A program made the position numbers and the translations under genes. The notes below the pieces were generated by a model that was given only the letters and a program-made list of their open reading frames with translations, had not been told where the DNA came from and did no database searches. Below, piece by piece: positions 1-6,791 of a stretch of 10,427 nt of DNA. The DNA lies in contig JAYWFX010000029.1 of assembly GCA_043778575.1 (NCBI GenBank), positions 1 to 10,427 of the forward strand, written 5' to 3'. The stretch comes from JAYWFX01 sp043778575 (GTDB lineage: Bacteria > Patescibacteriota > JACMRA01). The stretch's first letter is position 1, and each line of letters starts with the position of its first letter.

Positions 1-885
1 CCCTCCAATATCTAACAAAATCACTGAACCGTCTATTCTTTTCATTAGATCGTTAAAAGCATCAAATTCTGTGAGTGTTTTTTTATTAAAATCGAGTATA
101 GTGTATGTATTTGCAATTTCTGAAATTACTTCTTGATCGATAGAGTTTGGCTTTGGGATTATACCATAAAGATTTGTTTGGATGTTTAAAGCATTTAAAA
201 GAATGGGTCTGTCTTTTAATAGATGAGTTACGATTATGGTATTTGGCTTGTTATGAGAAACAATACTCTTGTTTATAACTTCGTAAAAAAATCGTGATGG
301 TTTATTCTTCAAAGAGAGTTCTCTGATTTTCACAACTATGTTTTTAAACTGAGTCGAATCTGAAAGTTCAGACAATTCAACCCAAGCAAACTCACTCACT
401 TCTTCTAGCTGTAATTTTATATTCTTATCTTCTGCTCCGAGCCAAAAACAATACCTAAAATCATGATGAAAATGTGAAGGCTCACCTTTTTTTGTGTTTT
501 CAGGAATACAATGAGTATCAATATCAAATGGTACTAGAGATTGTGTTGGTAATACTTCATAGAGTTTGAGTAATGTTGGATCAATGCCGACCTCTTCTTG
601 CACCTCACGTTTAGCCGCTTCAAGTGGATTCTCGTCATCAACTTCTATGTGTCCGCCGGGTTGTAAAAGTTTGCCTAGTGAAATATGTCTGATAAGCAAA
701 AGTTTCCTTTTTTCGTGGTCAAGTATGAATGCACTGGCGGTTATATGACCCACAAAGTTTTTTCTAGATGTTATGGAATCGTTTTTTTCTAATTGCTCAG
801 ATAGTAAATCAAAATTCTCTTTTTCTGACTTGAACACTGCTAGGTACTTGCCTAAGATCTCTTTTAATTGAGTATTTGTTGTCAT
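1..885 (-). CDS. Nudix hydrolase fused to an SAHH-like domain (partial, 3' end beyond the left edge)
   Basis: An open minus-strand frame of 295 codons runs off the window without a stop. Residues about 45-170 form a Nudix domain. The Nudix box is near residues 77-101: PGGH, then E85 and REVQEEVGI with E94, E97 and E98, the usual metal-binding glutamates. There is one extra residue between the Gly and the first Glu. Nudix enzymes hydrolyse a nucleoside diphosphate linked to another moiety; the substrate cannot be read here. From about residue 215 a second domain begins with IIVTHLLKDRP, then GIIPKPNSIDQEV, and reaches ILLDIGG at the edge. This resembles, from memory, the VTHL...L region of S-adenosylhomocysteine hydrolase-like NAD-binding proteins; that assignment is tentative. 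ATG at 885 is used; an in-frame ATG at 909 would add eight residues but overlaps the predicted -10 box. No Shine-Dalgarno is visible. It is divergent from the ftsQ-like gene. Confidence 0.85.
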   Translation of the reverse strand, partial: MTTNTQLKEILGKYLAVFKSEKENFDLLSEQLEKNDSITSRKNFVGHITASAFILDHEKRKLLLIRHISLGKLLQPGGHIEVDDENPLEAAKREVQEEVGIDPTLLKLYEVLPTQSLVPFDIDTHCIPENTKKGEPSHFHHDFRYCFWLGAEDKNIKLQLEEVSEFAWVELSELSDSTQFKNIVVKIRELSLKNKPSRFFYEVINKSIVSHNKPNTIIVTHLLKDRPILLNALNIQTNLYGIIPKPNSIDQEVISEIANTYTILDFNKKTLTEFDAFNDLMKRIDGSVILLDIGG

Positions 886-904
886 ATTGTACACAGATTT
901 AACT

Positions 905-932
905 GACATAAGCACACACACACTTGTGTCAA
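905..932 (-). promoter_or_regulatory. Candidate promoter of the Nudix gene with a CA repeat in its spacer
   Basis: A perfect -35 box TTGACA lies at 932-927 on the minus strand. Sixteen bases on is TATGTC (910-905), a 3/6 match to the -10 consensus, so the -10 is weak. The spacer consists largely of a CA/TG dinucleotide run (913-923). Transcription would start near 898, about 13 nt before ATG 885. Confidence 0.35.
913..923. repeat. Short CA dinucleotide repeat
   Basis: Five CA units plus one C occupy 913-923 and are followed by TTGTGT, so ACAC/GTGT also form a small inverted repeat at 920-929. It lies between the -35 box and start codon of the Nudix gene. It is short, so the slippage rate would be modest. 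Confidence 0.7.
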
Positions 933-957
933 CGTTTATTGGTCTCAGGTTATTCAG

Positions 958-986
958 TTGACCAATTGTATCTTTTCTCGGACAAA
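958..986 (+). promoter_or_regulatory. Candidate promoter of the ftsQ-like gene
   Basis: TTGACC (958-963, 5/6 match to the -35 consensus) is followed after exactly 17 nt by GACAAA (981-986, only 3/6 to the -10). The GTG start at 993 is 35 nt downstream of the first base of the -35, the same geometry as at pilM, predicting a leaderless mRNA. The weak -10 keeps confidence low. Confidence 0.35.
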
Positions 987-992
987 TAGATA

Positions 993-2231
993 GTGAGCAC
1001 CTCAGAATTATTTTTACCAAAAAAAAAGTACCAACGAGAGCACTTAAAACGAAAAAGTGATAAGTCTTTGTTTGTGGCTCTGAGGTCTAAAATACCGTTT
1101 TTACCTAAACCAAAAGCTTCTGTTGTTTCAAATAGTACCCCGACTGGAAATCCAATTCCCAAGGATTTTACCCCAAATCGTAAACAGGCAGTAGAGTACA
1201 AAATATTCAGACCAAAAACAGATGTAAACCTGTCAGAAACACAACCAAGTAAACAAACATTTTCTCAGTTTTCACGATTGAGATCAACCATATCTCGACC
1301 TACACTAAAATTACCGTTTGCACTATCATTTGAGCTACCAAGCTTTCGTAGGATTAAAAAGCGTCTAAAATACATATCTTTTACTCTTCGCCGAGAGGTA
1401 ATCTTTGATACCTTTAATCGGATCATGGCAGCAATTGTGATTTGTGTTTGCCTAACTTTCTTGGTATATATCGCCTTTTTCGATCAGTTTTTCCTAGTAA
1501 AATCATATACTATACAATTTGCACAAAATTCTTTTCTGAGTACCGAAGAGGTAAAATTACTTAGCAGTCAAATCCGTGACGAAAAAATGCTCGGAATAAT
1601 ACCTGCTAACCAGTACTGGTTTCTCAACAATTACAACCTAACAAGTATAGCCAAAAAAGCCGTCCCAGATGTCAGCTCAGTGGAAATAGTAGAGAGAAAA
1701 TGGCCAGATACAGCTGTGCTAAATATCAAAACTGAGCCTATATTGATAACTTTGGGTGTAATCGAAAATGGTCAAAAAAGATATTGGCGGCTCAATCAAA
1801 ACGCTGAAGTTATCGCTGAGGATTTATTAAATCTGAGAGAAAAACTAGTAATTGTGGATCTAGAAATACATTTTGATCGGCAGGGTGGATCCCTAAAACA
1901 CTATTCCTTTAGTGCCAATGAAGAGCAAAAAAATCGATTCTGGTTCACGACTTGGCTGTGGTCAGAACTTGGGAAACAGGGCATATCCATAAACAAAACC
2001 TCTTTTCAAAGCATATTAGACTCTGATGTCGAGGTTCAGACAGTGAATGGGACAAAACTGTTGTTTAACTCAGAAAATATAAACTCAGAAAACCAGAAAA
2101 AACGCATCTCAGCTATTTTTACAAACACCACAGTAAAACAAGATGAGCAACAGGGAAAATATAATTATATCGATTTTAGGATACCAAAAAAAGTGTTCCT
2201 CTGTGAAAAAGGTTCTGAATGTGCTAAATAA
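993..2231 (+). CDS. ftsQ: FtsQ/DivIB-like cell-division protein with long cytoplasmic N-terminus
   Basis: A 412-residue bitopic membrane protein. Residues 1-140 are basic and low in complexity and should be cytoplasmic. A hydrophobic segment at about 143-164 is followed by a POTRA-like region (about 167-247): FFLVKSYTIQF, FLSTEEV, then VSSVEIVERKWPDTAVLNIK and the EPILI strand. Next comes YWRLNQNAEVIAED, the typical FtsQ turn where the protein reports its own residue as 'end'. The C-terminus contains YIDFRIPKKV, like the closing strand of FtsQ. In the family this protein links FtsK/FtsA-side and FtsW/FtsI-side divisome components, with FtsB and FtsL. The tail is longer than usual for FtsQ. 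GTG 993 is the first possible start, because an in-frame TAG sits at 987. There is no Shine-Dalgarno. No mur, ftsA or ftsZ genes are adjacent, so the orthology rests on architecture only. Confidence 0.75.
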   Translation: MSTSELFLPKKKYQREHLKRKSDKSLFVALRSKIPFLPKPKASVVSNSTPTGNPIPKDFTPNRKQAVEYKIFRPKTDVNLSETQPSKQTFSQFSRLRSTISRPTLKLPFALSFELPSFRRIKKRLKYISFTLRREVIFDTFNRIMAAIVICVCLTFLVYIAFFDQFFLVKSYTIQFAQNSFLSTEEVKLLSSQIRDEKMLGIIPANQYWFLNNYNLTSIAKKAVPDVSSVEIVERKWPDTAVLNIKTEPILITLGVIENGQKRYWRLNQNAEVIAEDLLNLREKLVIVDLEIHFDRQGGSLKHYSFSANEEQKNRFWFTTWLWSELGKQGISINKTSFQSILDSDVEVQTVNGTKLLFNSENINSENQKKRISAIFTNTTVKQDEQQGKYNYIDFRIPKKVFLCEKGSECAK

Positions 2232-2251
2232 AATAGCCCTAGAGAGAGAAA

Positions 2252-3175
2252 TTATTTGTTGGTATTTAAAATATTCAAAAACAACTCCTCCATTCGATTG
2301 GATTTTGGTCTCAACCCAGCAACTCCTATCCCTAGCTGTCGAAGCGTATCCAGTAACACACTGACTGACTCAGATTTGTGAACCACAGCCTCAAGTGTGA
2401 GCGGGTCTACAAACGTGACAGCAAATGACTGAAGGTCAGAAATAGTTTGAGGATCCACTTCGGATTGCAGGTTCAAAATATATGTTGTTTGGTTAGCTGA
2501 AGCGAGTAAGCTGGCTACAGAGTCTTCTTTTATGATTTCACCGGTTTTGATAATTGCCACATTTTTACATAAATTTTCTATCTCCTCTAGATAATGTGTC
2601 GTCAAAAGTATCGTTACACCCTCTTGGTGATTGAGTTTTTCTAGGTACGTCCACATACCCTGTCTCAGCTCCACATCCACACCAGCGGTTGGCTCATCTA
2701 AAATCAAAAACCTAGGTTTGTGTATCAATGCACGGGCAATCATGAGTCTTCGTTTCATTCCACCAGAAAGAGTGCGTGCTACCTTGTCTCGTTTATCCCA
2801 CAAATCAAGTTGTTTCAAGATATTCTCAGCTCTAGTGTTTGCTTCGTTTGTATTTATTCCAAAATAACCTCCCTGCCACACAACAATATCCAAAACCTTA
2901 TCAAACATGGAAAAATTAAACTCTTGTGGCACTACACCTATCATCCGCTTTGCAGCCACAGCATCTGCTTGCAAATCATGACCAAATACCTGAGCATCTC
3001 CAGATGTTTTATTTACCAAACCAGTCAGAATACCGATTAATGTAGTTTTCCCAGCACCATTTGCTCCCATAAGACCAAAAAAATCGCCCTCGTCTACATG
3101 TAAATTAATACCCTTTAGGGCTTGGACGTCATTTGAATAGGTTTTGACTAGATTCTTGACTGAAAAGGCTTGCAT
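2252..3175 (-). CDS. yadG: YadG-type ABC transporter ATP-binding protein
   Basis: A complete ABC ATPase of 307 residues from ATG 3175. Numbering from the alternative GTG at 3184 (310 residues): Walker A GANGAGKTT at 40-48, Q-loop Q87 in VVPQEFNF, signature LSGGM at 139-143, Walker B FLILDE at 159-164 with catalytic E164, and H-loop H197 in LLTTHYLEE. The blocks GVVPQEFNF, LKQLDLW, LSGGMKRRLMIARAL and PTAGVDVELR, the C-terminal RMEELF and the overall length match what I know of E. coli YadG (308 aa). YadG pairs with the ABC-2 permease YadH and is thought to act in export. No permease gene is adjacent. ATG 3175 is preferred because it aligns with the YadG start and the upstream promoter would initiate near 3178, downstream of the GTG. 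The 3' end converges with the ftsQ-like gene across 20 bp without an obvious terminator. Confidence 0.93.
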   Translation of the reverse strand: MQAFSVKNLVKTYSNDVQALKGINLHVDEGDFFGLMGANGAGKTTLIGILTGLVNKTSGDAQVFGHDLQADAVAAKRMIGVVPQEFNFSMFDKVLDIVVWQGGYFGINTNEANTRAENILKQLDLWDKRDKVARTLSGGMKRRLMIARALIHKPRFLILDEPTAGVDVELRQGMWTYLEKLNHQEGVTILLTTHYLEEIENLCKNVAIIKTGEIIKEDSVASLLASANQTTYILNLQSEVDPQTISDLQSFAVTFVDPLTLEAVVHKSESVSVLLDTLRQLGIGVAGLRPKSNRMEELFLNILNTNK

Positions 3176-3184
3176 ATCACCCAC

Positions 3185-3213
3185 AGAATCTGACTATAAC
3201 CCAGAGTTGTCAA
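3185..3213 (-). promoter_or_regulatory. Candidate promoter of the yadG-like gene, within a perfect inverted repeat
   Basis: TTGACA (3213-3208) lies directly after the TAG of the upstream gene; 17 nt on is GATTCT (3190-3185, 3/6). The predicted start near 3178 gives a leader of about 3 nt before ATG 3175. The -35 box is the core of an 11-base perfect inverted repeat (AGTTG-T-CAACT, 3205-3215) that could also be an operator. A TATAGT at 3198-3193 is a better -10 by sequence but has no -35 at proper spacing. Confidence 0.4.
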
Positions 3214-3504
3214 CTACCCTTGTGGTGCATCATCTTTTACTGGTGGCACTTCTGGAGCGACTGGTAGTGGAGTTACTGGTGTAGATTGTGTAGGCTTGTT
3301 TCCATCACGAATATCACCCTGTTTTGAGTTGTCAGGTTGGTTGGATGGCTGACTAGTTGTCTCAGTTTTAGTCTTGGCTTCTTCTTTCTTATCCTTATTG
3401 AAGATATTGTTGATAATTAAACCACCTACTATTAACAGAGCTATTACAGCTACAGAAATAACTATGAGAACTTTATTGTTGGATTTTTCTTTTGGAATAG
3501 TCAT
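3214..3504 (-). CDS. Small single-pass membrane protein with Pro/Thr-rich tail
   Basis: A 96-residue protein of no recognised family. Residues 1-11 (MTIPKEKSNNK) are short and polar. Residues 12-33 form one very hydrophobic segment (VLIVISVAVIALLIVGGLI). A charged stretch KDKKEEAKTK follows, and then a disordered-looking tail rich in Thr, Ser, Gln and Pro (TPVTPLPVAPEVPPVKDD). The tail most likely faces outward, but topology cannot be fixed from sequence: a Lys-rich patch on the C-terminal side would by itself favour cytoplasmic placement. An in-frame TTG at 3546 would add 14 residues; ATG 3504 is preferred. It lies between the solute-binding protein and the yadG-like gene, on the same strand. 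A role as spacer or anchor in a surface complex is only a guess. Confidence 0.7.
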   Translation of the reverse strand: MTIPKEKSNNKVLIVISVAVIALLIVGGLIINNIFNKDKKEEAKTKTETTSQPSNQPDNSKQGDIRDGNKPTQSTPVTPLPVAPEVPPVKDDAPQG

Positions 3505-3507
3505 AAT

Positions 3508-3532
3508 ATTTGTTTGTTTGAAGATTTGTTTG
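3508..3532. repeat. Two direct 9-bp repeats in an A/C-only leader
   Basis: ATTTGTTTG occurs at 3508-3516 and again at 3524-3532 on the plus strand. On the minus strand this makes a nearly unstructured CAAACAAAT-rich leader immediately before ATG 3504. It may keep the start codon accessible in the absence of a Shine-Dalgarno. Confidence 0.6.
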
Positions 3533-3560
3533 TGTGTACTTGTCAAATACCTGTGAGATG

Positions 3561-3589
3561 ATTATATCAAACTAATTTACATTTAGCAA
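3561..3589 (-). promoter_or_regulatory. Candidate promoter of the small membrane protein gene
   Basis: TTGCTA (3589-3584, 4/6), a 17-nt spacer and a perfect TATAAT (3566-3561) lie across the 3' end of the solute-binding protein gene. Transcription would start near 3554, about 50 nt before ATG 3504 or 8 nt before the alternative TTG 3546. A second TTGACA lies at 3546-3541 but has no good -10. Confidence 0.5.
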
Positions 3590-5059
3590 GCTGTTGTATT
3601 CTGCGATGGCTTTTTCAAGTGCTTTTGGCAGAGAAAGGTTTTCAAATTGGTATCGATAAAATAGGTCTGACCAGATTTTTTCTACTTTTTTTGGATTTGA
3701 TTTAAAATAATTATCAGCGTAGAGTGCACCCAGTGCAAATGGTAGAATTTTTTCATCTCCAGCTATTTGACTACTGATTACGTCTTTTCTTGATGATGGT
3801 AAATGAGCTTTATTGGTAAACTTTTCCACCGCTGACTTTTGGCTGAGATACTCTAAAAACTCTTGTGATTTTCTCAAACGCTTTTGCTTGAGTGTATCTT
3901 TTGGACTAGCATCTGCGTCTGTAGCTAGTTTTTTGTTGAGCCCATCCATGAAAAATGATCCATATGTTTTTTTAATCGCACTATCTAGTTGAGGCAGATC
4001 AGCAATTTTGTATTTTAAACGATCGTTTCTTTGGTTGATTTGATCCTGATAATAACTATAATGTATAATATAGGCGAGCTTTCCCTCTATAAATTCATCG
4101 ACATTGTTTGAGTTTAGGGCGTTCCAGCTGTATTTATTTGACTGCGGATCAGCAAACTCTGCATAAAACTTTAGTGCTCGATAGGCTGGATTATCGGTGT
4201 CAGGAGCATCTGGATTAAAGGCATCACTGGTGGCCAAACCTGTCTTTACGTCCTTGGTGTTTTTACCTTGGCCAAACACTGACTTATTTGTGCCAAAATC
4301 AAACAGCTGACCACCGCTTTGGAAAATAAGAGCTGGAATAATGTCTTGGTATCGATTGATATTATTTGCAATACCATCGCGATCAAAACCACCAGTCCCA
4401 AGCGAAATAGCACTTTGTTTGAACTTGGTTCCCGTAGAGTCTTTTATATTCAGTGATGGGAGCTGCTGCCTGAGTTCGAGCCAAGTCTTTGGTGGCAATG
4501 AGATACCTGATTGAGATAATAGTGACTCGTTGTAGTACAATTGCAAATTATCGACGTAGCTAGCTACTGCATAAACTCTATCCCTATCAATTGTCGACCT
4601 GACCACTAGGGGCACAAACTCGCTTTTGTATGTGATAAACTTCCCCGGGCCTTGGAAGGTGTCGATAGAGGTCATGAATTTTTGGTACTGCGGCAATTCA
4701 TCATTTCGTATAGAAAAAATATCAGGGCCAGTATTTGCAGCTATATCCTCAATGAGATTTCTGTAGTATTCATCACCATATTTTTTGGTAATAATGTTGA
4801 CAGTAATACCCTGATTCCCCGGTAGTTTTTTAAAATCTTCAATGATCTCTGCGTATTCAGCCGTACCATAAAACTGCTTCCACCACGTCAGAGTTATTGG
4901 CGTATTGTCCTCCACAATCTTTTGAGCTGCAGGCTTTTGACCACCAAATATCACAAAAAGTAGCATAATCATTAACAAACTACCGATCACTGCAGTGATT
5001 ATCACGTTTCGCCTGTTAGAAAAGAAGTTCTGAAGAGTTTCTGAAAGTTGTGCAGGCAT
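3572..5059 (-). CDS. Membrane-anchored extracellular solute-binding protein (family 1)
   Basis: A 495-residue protein. A short cytoplasmic N-terminus is followed by an uncleaved-looking hydrophobic segment (about 18-38, no lipobox cysteine), so the binding domain is probably tethered outside the cell. The first strand ITLTWWKQF (about 55-63), TGPDIFSIRNDELP (110-123), RVYAVASYVDNLQLYYNESL (161-180) and a later DEFIEGKLAYIIHYSYY block are in the order expected of family-1 (sugar-type) ABC substrate-binding proteins. Length is typical once the anchor is included. The ligand cannot be predicted. No MalF/MalG-type permease or MalK-type ATPase is nearby, and the YadG-type ATPase belongs to a different transporter class. 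ATG 5059 has no Shine-Dalgarno and lies behind an A-rich leader with a tandem 10-bp repeat. Confidence 0.88.
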   Translation of the reverse strand: MPAQLSETLQNFFSNRRNVIITAVIGSLLMIMLLFVIFGGQKPAAQKIVEDNTPITLTWWKQFYGTAEYAEIIEDFKKLPGNQGITVNIITKKYGDEYYRNLIEDIAANTGPDIFSIRNDELPQYQKFMTSIDTFQGPGKFITYKSEFVPLVVRSTIDRDRVYAVASYVDNLQLYYNESLLSQSGISLPPKTWLELRQQLPSLNIKDSTGTKFKQSAISLGTGGFDRDGIANNINRYQDIIPALIFQSGGQLFDFGTNKSVFGQGKNTKDVKTGLATSDAFNPDAPDTDNPAYRALKFYAEFADPQSNKYSWNALNSNNVDEFIEGKLAYIIHYSYYQDQINQRNDRLKYKIADLPQLDSAIKKTYGSFFMDGLNKKLATDADASPKDTLKQKRLRKSQEFLEYLSQKSAVEKFTNKAHLPSSRKDVISSQIAGDEKILPFALGALYADNYFKSNPKKVEKIWSDLFYRYQFENLSLPKALEKAIAEYNSLLNVN

Positions 5060-5081
5060 GAATCAATTTTTTGTTTACAAT

Positions 5082-5101
5082 TTTTACTGTATTTTACTGT
5101 A
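5082..5101. repeat. Perfect tandem 10-bp repeat upstream of the solute-binding protein
   Basis: TTTTACTGTA occurs twice head-to-tail at 5082-5091 and 5092-5101. On the minus strand this reads TACAGTAAAA twice, ending about 22 nt before ATG 5059. The 10-bp period is close to one helical turn. The surrounding 5060-5190 stretch is very AT-rich and has no gene. Confidence 0.8.
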
Positions 5102-5190
5102 TTTTTTATTACTTTTATTTTCTACTTTATTTTTTAAAAGTTGTACAGATATTTCTCAAAAAGGGGAAACTGATATAGTTTTATCGGAAT

Positions 5191-6714
5191 CTAGCCAATG
5201 TTGCTAGAAGTATTTGGAATCACATCCTGAATCGTACCCCTCGTATTTAGATTTGTGTTCTGGTTTGTATTCTTTTTAAAGAGGGTTGCTTTTAAATCTT
5301 TGTATCGATTATCAAGGTCTGTTTTGAGTATTTGAACCTTGGCTCCTATGTATTGCTTTACTGATCCAGTTATATCACTGATAAGACCAGAGAAAAATCC
5401 GTTTCCACCAGTGAGACTATCGAGTTTACTGAGGAGAGAATTTACCATCGAAAAAATCAAATTTTGAATCGCATCTTTAACTTGATCTAATATTTGCGTG
5501 AACAATTGCTGAATATCTAGTAGACTTCCCTCATCTGCTTGTCCTCCAGCTTGCGGCTTTGCCTGAATTCCCAAACTTGAAAGAGCTACAGATTGTTTAT
5601 TAAATTCTGGGTCAGGGAGCACAAACACACCGAGCTTATTACCACTTTTGTCTATACTATATGAGCAATCCACATTTTCACCAAAACATTTTGTAGCAAA
5701 TGCATCCTCCACAGCTACAGGTGTAATTTTCATATTTTTTACTGTTGACTCATCAAGCACAGCCAGCGATCCAGTTCCAGCGGTCTTTTCTGCACTTGCG
5801 ATAGTTTGAGTTGCTTTAGTTTCGATTTGATTTTGTCTTTCCTGAGAAGCCGCTTTGTGTCTGAGTTTATCCTCGACAGCTTTTTGACTACAATCAGAAA
5901 ATTTAGGGTTCATGCGGTCGATTAGATCAAAATCATCTTCATCAACTCCCACCACTGCAACGCACGATTCCTTGACTGCTAACTCTACACCCTTTGACAT
6001 ATTAGATTTGATGTTTTGGATGTTTCCCCCTAGACACTGCTCAGAAGCCACACTTGTAGCAGAGCGTTCAGCAGCACAACTATCCAAAACCTGTTGACCC
6101 TGTGCGACTAGATCTTTGACGTTATTGGTGTCTGATCCCGTAGTTGTTGGGGCTTTGGAACCACATCCTGATGTATTATTGCTGGTAGTTTTACCCGGGC
6201 CAATGCTGTTTACCATATCATCGATAGAAGCTGTAGCACAGTCATACAGTTTAGCAGTACCCACAGCAAGGGCTTTTCGGGCGTATCCTTGGATGGATTT
6301 CATAATACCAAATTGGTCTTGGGCTTTGGTGAGTGAATCTATGAGTTTTCCTATAAAATCAGTAAGTTTATTTACTATGAATCGTACAATAGCCATCAAT
6401 ACCGCTCTCAGTAGTTTTTGCTCGAGACTCAGAGCTATTGCTGCGGCTGCGGCTATAGGATTACCCACCACGACCACTGCACGCTGTGCATTTGTCTGTA
6501 CTGGGGCGAAAAGTGAATCGAGATATTTTTTATTACTCCACTTTTGAATCTCACTCTTTGGCTTGTGAAGCAAACCTAAATCTCCATCAATAGCTCTCAG
6601 GGAGCTAACAAAAGCTGGATTCATACCAAATCCCAGTAGCATCATACTAGCAATCCACAGTGAGGCTAAAAATTTGTGAAATAAACGGATCTTTGGTTTG
6701 ATTTTTGTAGTCAT
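5191..6714 (-). CDS. Exported protein with two amphipathic hydrophobic regions and eight clustered cysteines
   Basis: A 507-residue protein from ATG 6714; I do not recognise the family. The N-terminus (MTTKIKPKIRLFHK, then the hydrophobic FLASLWIASMMLLGFGM) looks like a signal peptide or anchor. Residues about 78-127 are hydrophobic, including an Ala-rich GNPIAAAAAIAL and amphipathic helices (VRFIVNKLTDFIGKLIDSL). The middle carries all eight cysteines (about 159, 184, 213, 227, 251, 275, 343, 350), an even number consistent with disulfides outside the cytoplasm. Residues about 397-461 form a second long amphipathic hydrophobic region. The C-terminus is Asn/Thr-rich. The hydrophobic-Cys-hydrophobic layout suggests an envelope component, possibly secretion- or pilus-related given the nearby pilM, but no motif proves this. 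An in-frame TTG at 6777 lies upstream of the predicted promoter and is unlikely. Confidence 0.75.
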   Translation of the reverse strand: MTTKIKPKIRLFHKFLASLWIASMMLLGFGMNPAFVSSLRAIDGDLGLLHKPKSEIQKWSNKKYLDSLFAPVQTNAQRAVVVVGNPIAAAAAIALSLEQKLLRAVLMAIVRFIVNKLTDFIGKLIDSLTKAQDQFGIMKSIQGYARKALAVGTAKLYDCATASIDDMVNSIGPGKTTSNNTSGCGSKAPTTTGSDTNNVKDLVAQGQQVLDSCAAERSATSVASEQCLGGNIQNIKSNMSKGVELAVKESCVAVVGVDEDDFDLIDRMNPKFSDCSQKAVEDKLRHKAASQERQNQIETKATQTIASAEKTAGTGSLAVLDESTVKNMKITPVAVEDAFATKCFGENVDCSYSIDKSGNKLGVFVLPDPEFNKQSVALSSLGIQAKPQAGGQADEGSLLDIQQLFTQILDQVKDAIQNLIFSMVNSLLSKLDSLTGGNGFFSGLISDITGSVKQYIGAKVQILKTDLDNRYKDLKATLFKKNTNQNTNLNTRGTIQDVIPNTSSNIG

Positions 6715-6735
6715 ATTGTTTAAATGTTTTGTATT

Positions 6736-6764
6736 GTGATAGTAATATTTTGCCTGAATGTCAA
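6736..6764 (-). promoter_or_regulatory. Candidate promoter of the Cys-rich exported protein gene
   Basis: Perfect TTGACA (6764-6759), 17 nt, then TATCAC (6741-6736, 4/6). Initiation near 6729 would give a leader of about 15 nt before ATG 6714. This argues against translation from TTG 6777. Confidence 0.5.
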
Positions 6765-6791
6765 CGAAAAAGCTCAATTTTGATGATCATG

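Noticed and set aside
566..748. A plus-strand open frame of 60 codons
   Set aside because: It is antisense to the Nudix box, which is clearly the real coding strand.
5131..5159. TTGAGA-17-TAAAAA as promoter of the solute-binding protein
   Set aside because: Both boxes are partial matches in very AT-rich DNA where such matches are common, and the leader would be about 65 nt, unlike the other genes.
5152..5169. Stem TTTCTC/GGGAAA with an A-rich loop before the solute-binding protein gene
   Set aside because: It pairs fully only on the plus strand and needs a G-T pair; no gene on that strand would use it.
5190..5208. Hairpin TCTAGC/GCTAGA around the stop codon of the exported protein gene, as a terminator
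   Set aside because: The six-pair stem is followed by no T run on either strand, so termination is not supported. It may be chance.
6116..6547. A plus-strand open frame of 143 codons
   Set aside because: It lies antisense within the Cys-rich exported protein, has no recognisable domain and no promoter; the minus frame is complete and has a signal segment.
6715..6777. TTG 6777 as start of the exported protein
   Set aside because: The predicted promoter (6764-6736) lies inside this extension, and ATG 6714 begins a normal signal-type sequence.
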